Shown in pieces: positions 58,475 to 64,000 of a DNA stretch of 64,000 nucleotides. The stretch comes from Ciona savignyi (lineage: Eukaryota; Chordata; Ascidiacea; Phlebobranchia; Cionidae). The stretch covers positions 1 through 64,000 of the forward strand of contig CH003206.1 of assembly GCA_000149265.1 (NCBI GenBank), written 5' to 3'. How positions within the stretch are numbered: position 1 is the first letter of the stretch; the number at the start of each line of letters is the position of its first letter. The translations under genes and the position numbers were made by a program. The notes under the pieces are model-generated. The model saw nothing but the letters and a program-made list of their open reading frames with translations, searched no databases and was not told the DNA's origin.

Positions 58475-61400
58475 ATGGAAGAAAGTCTTTTTTTATCGAT
58501 TAAGTCAACTGTCGACATTTTTATTTTGGTGGCGATAGCTCTTTACGTGACGTGGCATTTATGGAACAAAAGGTCTCCACAGAGCCCGCCTGGGCCAAGG
58601 GGAATCCCCCTGCTTGGAGCCATCACCGAAATGCGAAAGCACCCCGAACACGCAATGATGAAATGGAACCAACAGTACGGCCCAGTCTGTATGGTGAGGT
58701 TAGGTCTTAAGGATGTCCTCGTGCTTGGAAGTTATGAGGCGGCTCATGAGGCGCTTGTTAAGAACACACACATAGCGGATCGTCCGACTCATAATATCGA
58801 GGTGTTCTACGGAGGAAAGGGAATTTTGATGATCAATTCTGGATCTTTCCACCAAGAACAACGTAGGTTCGGACTGAACACGCTGAGGGAATATGGGATG
58901 GGTAGAAGAGCTCTAGAACCGACAATCCTAATCTATGTGAATGATCTCTGCGACAGAATCGAGAAATACGGATCTGATCCATTTGTTATAGACGGAGAGG
59001 TGTATTTGACAATCTCAAGCACCATATCCCATATTGTGTTCGGCCATGACGTAATTCACGACAATCCTAAATTCAAGGAGATCATTTTCAAAATGATAGA
59101 ACCGAACAAGTTAAACGTATTGGCCGGTATTCTCGCATTTGCCCCTTTTCTCAAGCACTTCCCATTTTTCAGTACAGTTCATAAATCGAGCAAAGAATTT
59201 CGTTTAAAACTTCAATCCCTGATTGGCGAGGAGGTGCAAGAACATAAGAAAACACGTGACCCAACCCAATCACGTGACTTTATCGACAGCTTTCTTCAAG
59301 CAATGGAAAAGACAGAGCGAAGTAAAAATTCTATGTAAACTTATAGAACATATGTTATCTTAATCATACTACAGGACCAAAATATAAACGGTGTATAGTT
59401 TACGTATACACCTATAATGCACACATTTATTTTCTATTTTTAACAGTAAAAAAATATAAATTGTAAAAATTCTAACTTAATAGAAATAGGCTAACAGATT
59501 TTGGTCTACACATTGTTTCAACAAACCTTAGTTTTAGGAATTAATGGTTACATTACGGGACTACTAACACAGTTAAGGTTGTCTTTATCCTTTGCCATAT
59601 TTAACTGGCATGGTCTTAATCAATTAAATCACTGTGTTTAATTATTTTACAGGTGGTTATAAGTCAAAACTCGACCAAGACGGATTTGCTGACGTAGAAG
59701 ATGGGAAATTGGACCCAAACTGGGAACCGTACTCCTCATTTACCATAGATCAGCTTACCGCAATGGTAATTTATTTAAACGGGTGTGGCTGTGGTTAAAC
59801 GACCAACGGTAATTTAGTTAAATGGGATTAGTTGTGGTGGTTTAAATGGTATAGTTATTTAAATTTCAATAGAAACGTTAATGCCAGATAAACAACAATT
59901 GTGATGCAAATTAGAAAACGAAAATACAAAAATTTAAGTTATGGTAGTTAACATGGGAAGTTTTCAAACGGACAGTGTAGGTGTATGGAATACCGCTTTT
60001 GTTAAACAATTGGGTGGAATGGTCCCGTTTATAACACCTAGTCTCGTTTATTATAAACATAGATAGCGAATACTTTGCGGAAATTACAAGTTAAAGATAA
60101 TTACAGTTGGTATCGTTTGTTAGCATTTGTACGGATATCACATCATTTCACCAAGTTATTCAATTTGGAAACTGATCAGAGGCTAATACTACTTCCGTGA
60201 TACGTATCATTCTAGTGTTGCCAAGGAGGTCCAATCTAACGTATGATGAGCGCCAATAGGCAATTAATCGGATAGCCTTAATACTTGCTCGTTTAGCCGT
60301 GTGTACTTTGTGTTTGGTGGTGATATTACTAAATGTTTGAGCAAGCGTTACAAAGTTTCTTCTTTTACTGGACTTAGTTTCAAATCCATGATGGGCTTGT
60401 TGCTTACACCATTTTCTATATTTAAGTCGGTATATGTATTGGTGGCGTTATCCTCCTGCCACACGACCGTACGGGCGATTTGAGCGACCTGCTTTTGCGT
60501 GTTAATAAATGAATCTCTATGTTTAAAGGTTCGTGATCTTTTCATGGCGGCAACTGATACTACGTCATCTACCATTTGTTGGATCATTCTTTTCCTTTGC
60601 AAGAACACGGACGTCCAGATTAAAATGCAAGAAGAAATAGATGAAGTGTTGGGGCAGAACGGAATCCTAAAATACGAGCTCGCCACCAAGATGCATTACG
60701 TTAGGGCTGTGATACAGGTTCGTGTGGATAGGATGTGACAAAACGTCGTGGGCATAATACGCTATTAACAGACTTCCAACTCGAAACCGAAACACGGAAC
60801 CAAAGACATAAACAATAAAACGTATGAACGATTGTGTAGCGAAATGGTTGATACGACCGATTCATTTTCCGATTCCAAATATAAAAACGAGGCCATGGGT
60901 GTTGGCATCGATTCATATCACCTCCGTTCTTCACCGTTATGCGATCGTGTAAAGTAAGCAAACATCACATAGTTTTTTTCCTCCATGGTTTACAGTGCTG
61001 TAAGCTGTGTTAAAATAACACATAACACACTGCTAATAGCTCCGGTAATCCGACAGTGGGTGTGAGGCGATCTGGCGACTGTCCGTGTGTAAACCCCCCT
61101 GGTTTTTGTATATACACCCCCGACCTGTCCGTGTGTAAACATTAATTTCCTATACACTATTCCATTTCCAATATTTGTGCTGTTTAAACAAATTCTTGTA
61201 TATTAAGGAAATTGCTGAATAAAAACACTATACACATCAGTGTGACCAAAATCACAATCTAATCTTGTGGTATTTAACCTGAGTTTTATTTTACAATACT
61301 CAGGTGTGGCCAAGATTAATTACTCCTATATGTAGGCTGTTTGTAAACGCGGTTTTGTTTAATAAGGAAATTGCTCAGTTAAGACCAAGCTAAGGAAATG

Positions 61401-61975
61401 CCTATATACATAACACTATACACCCCAATATAACCAAAATATTGAGTTTAACAGTTTGACCAAGTGGGTTCCACCCTGTTTTTTGCATTATTTAGATATG
61501 CTTTAAATTAATTAATTAACTTTCAGTATGGGTGATGTTTAAAAACGCCTTTTTTTCTATTTAAGGAAATTGCTCGTTTGAGGACCAAGCGTCCCCCTTT
61601 CTCTTCCACATGCTTCAAACAGAGATACTTCGATCATGGGTTATAGAGGTTCCGAAAGATACCATCGTTCTTACCAACATTTGGGGGATTCACCATGACG
61701 AAAAAATATGGAAGAATCCTTACGAATTCAATCCTGAAAGGCATCTCGACGCGAATGGCAACTTCGTTAAATCCAAGAAAGTTATGCAGTTCAATATCGG
61801 ACTGCGGAGTTGCCTTGGACAGCAACTTGCAAATATGGAGTTATTCTTGGTCACAGTTTCGTTGTTTCATAGATTTTCCTTTTCACTTGTGAACCCTAAG
61901 ATTGACATGGGAGGGGAAAGTATGGTGTCATTACGCCCATATCCATACGGCGTCGTGGCCACAACACGAGGGTAA
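58475..61975 (+). CDS. CYP2-type cytochrome P450, last exon frameshifted
   Basis: Exons 58475-59321, 59653-59765, 60529-60717 and 61566-61975 follow the CYP2 plan and would give about 518 aa. A membrane anchor (DIFILVAIALYVTWHLW), hinge SPPGPRGIPLLG, I-helix FMAATDTTSS, K-helix EIAR (ExxR) and heme loop FNIGLRSCLGQQ with its cysteine ligand are present. CYP2-clan enzymes are ER-bound monooxygenases for xenobiotics, fatty acids or eicosanoids; the substrate is unknown. The C-helix WxxxR motif reads HQEQR, so the usual Trp is His. In the last exon the frame shifts after EIARLRTKRPP (C-run near 61592-61596) and again near 61643. Each is one extra base; without both shifts the exon reads normally. 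Either a pseudogene in the making or local base errors. The ATG is 20 nt after an acceptor (AG 58453-58454). Confidence 0.82.
60370..60475 (-). repeat. Family B tRNA-like repeat in P450 intron 2
   Basis: TTTCAAATCCATGATGGGCT and the box A complement (GGCGTTATCCTCCTGCCAC). It ends 54 nt before exon 3. Confidence 0.5.
60825..60905 (+). repeat. Family B repeat, box A half
   Basis: TGTGTAGCGAAATGGTTGAT and CGACCGATTCATTTTCCG, in P450 intron 3. Confidence 0.5.
61013..61110 (+). repeat. Family A 3' fragment
   Basis: ATAACACACTGCTAATAGCT, AATCCGACAGTGGGTGTGAG. Confidence 0.6.
61178..61600 (+). repeat. Triplicated segment covering the P450 exon 4 start
   Basis: TAAGGAAATTGCT, the acceptor and first codons of exon 4, also appears at about 61204 and 61368 in the intron, with a GTTTAA-type sequence 15-30 bp before each and ACACTATACAC after the first two. 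Confidence 0.6.
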
Positions 61976-61985
61976 AGAACGTCGA

Positions 61986-62082
61986 CAGAGTGTTTAACCC
62001 GATCGAAAAATATACCGATTTATATATAAAACGATATTAGCAACGAGCCCATCATGGGTTCGAATTTAAGCCCCAAAATACC
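61986..62082 (+). repeat. Family B tRNA-like repeat
   Basis: GAGTGTTTAACCCGATCG, then CATCATGGGTTCGAATTTAA; directly follows the P450 stop, so it lies in its 3' UTR. Confidence 0.6.
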
Positions 62083-62105
62083 AGGGTGACAAACCTTTAA
62101 AGAAA

Positions 62106-62208
62106 CTTTGGTCCAGCGGTTAGCGCGACAGATTTAAAAGAATAATATAAAAACTACCTTAATGACAAGACCATGGCGGTTTCGAAACACAAACTCGTAA
62201 AAAAACAG
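62106..62208 (+). repeat. Family B tRNA-like repeat
   Basis: TTGGTCCAGCGGTTAGCGCG and GGCGGTTTCGAAACACAAAC with an A6 end. Confidence 0.55.
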
Positions 62209-62514
62209 GGTAAAAACGTTAGTGTTCTTAAATAGTCAGCGCCACAAATTCATATTCATTACGCAATTAAGAATGGCCAGCACATTACGGATCTGAAACT
62301 TGATCAAATCAAACGCTCAAACGCGGGGTAATTCTTACAGTAACAAATTGTTAAAGTACTATAGTTATGCATAGCTTACTTTGAAGCGGCATATTAAATG
62401 TAGATAACTGACCAATGTATATATTTATTAGCTATAATCTGTGTTGTTATGTTAGTATATCTGCATGTGTTATATGCATCTTAAGTTTTCTGATCTTTTT
62501 TAGTCAATTCTTTA

Positions 62515-62612
62515 TTATTTACCACAACATGCAATAGCTTCAATACCCAACTGCGGCACGAGGCAATCTGACGATTTGTCGTGTTACAACGCCATTTGTT
62601 TTCACTGAGCTA
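62515..62612 (+). repeat. Family A 3' fragment, degenerate
   Basis: TACCACAACATGCAATAGCT and CACGAGGCAATCTGACGAT. Confidence 0.5.
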
Positions 62613-62847
62613 TTCTATTTATACATAATAGTGTATTTGTGGTGCCCATAATAAATGCATCGCCGGTAGTGTAAATCGCATTTGTGTGGTGTGTGTTGAC
62701 ATAATAGGTTATTTATGTTTAAGTCTTTATCACTTTGGGTGTTCCGTGATTAAGCAGAGGAATTAATAAATGTGGTGGAAACCTACACACTTGAATCGGT
62801 GTAAAAAAGTACTCATTAGCTACACCCCTTGCATTATCTTAATTAGT

Positions 62848-63061
62848 GGGAAACTAAAAGGAGGGAAAGGGGGAAGAAGGAACACTACACAATAAAAAAG
62901 ATAAGGAAATTAGGGATAGTTAGGACTGGGAAAAATAGTTAGTTAGGACTGGGAAAATAGCGTTATTTCTGGGGTTGAGATTAGTGTTCGGTACAGGGAT
63001 AGAACGAGTTTAAATAGTTTGAGTACGCAGTTTCCCATTTTCCCTCCTTTTTTAGTTGCCC
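62848..63061. mobile_element. Foldback MITE
   Basis: About 214 bp. Ends are inverted: GGGAAACTAAAAGGAGGGAA on the left against GGGCAACTAAAAAAGGAGGG on the right complement. No coding frame. I see no unambiguous target duplication. Confidence 0.6.
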
Positions 63062-64000
63062 TTATTGGTCACGAAAATTATGAAAGAGACCGGTAGTACA
63101 AGGACAGGTTAATCAAATGTTGAATAGTTGGTAAACTTTTTAGTTTTTTTTATGACAATAGAACTAAGCAATTTGTTTTTGAATAAGAAAAGCCTGCTAA
63201 TACTGTGTACTGCTAAAATGTATACTTTCTATGCCGATAAGCGTAGTAGTTTCTTAAATAAAGCGTTCGTAAAGTTTTTTAACGTAACTTCACATAAAAA
63301 TCACCATTCACCCATTGATTGTTTAAATTTTAATTTTATATTGCGCAACGAAAGAATGTAACTTTATATTTTTAAAAGGCTAGGAATCACTGGCTAATGA
63401 AAAGGGAAGCCTAGACCACAAAACTTCAAAACTATAATGCACAACAAACAAGTCGAAATTCCACACTGTCACGCAAAAAAAACAACAATAGTTGGGTAGT
63501 TTTGCTGCATTTTACCACAATAGAAACACCAATTGCAGTGAACCGTTTACGGAAAGCCCCTTCAATATTATTTTTAGCACAGTGCGATTGTCCTATTGAC
63601 TTGGTAATTTTGCTGCTCAATCCAGTATTAACTAACTGATGTTTTTACAAAACTAATCTACAAATTACAAAACTAACCTGATATTTTGAATTATGTGGTT
63701 TTATTTTATCAGTGATCACCTAGTTACTTTGTATTATTGAAAACATGGAGGGGTAACTTTAGTTCGACGAGCGGGTTACAAAAGTTCAGTGATACAGTGT
63801 CGGAAGAAAAAGGTTAGGAACACAATAACTTGACAAGCAAACCCGTAAAATACGTGAGTTTCCAGAATGCGTTTAGCGACAATATTTTATTCTGCAATTA
63901 AATACAAAGAAGTGCAAGGTAGATGTTATATTGATAAATAAATTCTGTAATTATGGTAGTTTATAATATTTTTTTGGGTTAATTATTTGATTGATAAATA
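63062..64000. other. Unassigned region to window end
   Basis: AT-rich; two short frames without motifs, nothing I can support. Confidence 0.35.

Overview
The window reads as AT-rich invertebrate chordate DNA, most likely from a tunicate such as Ciona. Genes are compact with short introns (beta-tubulin, CYP2-type P450, an IRF with both DNA-binding and association domains, an SLC16-type carrier). Dense tRNA-related short repeats fill introns and intergenic DNA. Nearly every gene has an unpaired 3' splice site just before its ATG, the pattern expected where spliced-leader trans-splicing is common. The species is inferred, not proven. Two assembly gaps (20913-20912+740, i.e. 20913-21652, and 50431-50530) interrupt the sequence. 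LAYOUT: 143-922 (-) intronless ZFAND1-like zinc-finger protein; 1.2-5.3 kb repeats and unassigned DNA; 5308-13011 (+) eight-exon SLC16-like transporter with repeat-packed introns; 15374-19391 (-) an unrecognised multi-exon gene; 19.7-22.2 kb repeats and a gap; 22311-23369 (+) intronless DNAAF10/WDR92; 23.5-29.5 kb mostly repeats and unassigned DNA; 29510-32621 (+) beta-tubulin with two alternative first exons; 33.0-36.4 kb nested hAT elements, a 15-16 bp repeat palindrome and a decayed glucose-transporter pseudogene; 37256-38328 (+) a seven-pass membrane protein with a probable frameshift; 38.6-42.2 kb a hAT-type element, tRNA-like repeats and a 2.8 kb pogo-like transposon with TA target duplication; 42.3-47.7 kb repeats including a 335 bp tandem array; 47760-53733 (+) a complete-looking interferon regulatory factor; 54-58.4 kb repeats and unassigned DNA; 58475-61975 (+) a CYP2-type P450 with two frameshifts in its last exon; 62-64 kb repeats and a foldback MITE. 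HOW IT FITS TOGETHER: the genes are a mixture of unrelated housekeeping and environmental-response functions (stress granule/proteasome adaptor, carrier, dynein assembly, tubulin, innate-immunity transcription factor, P450), with no operon or pathway cluster visible. What unites the window is its repeat biology. About 44 pieces of one tRNA-related SINE-like family (called family A here) and about 25 pieces of a second tRNA-like family (family B) lie between and inside genes. Family A tails sit directly at some 3' splice sites and one has expanded into a roughly 48 bp minisatellite. Several DNA elements retain clean target-site duplications, two of them nested inside others. The most striking gene-level feature is the beta-tubulin locus, where two separate first exons 263 bp apart encode exactly the same 19 residues with about ten silent differences.
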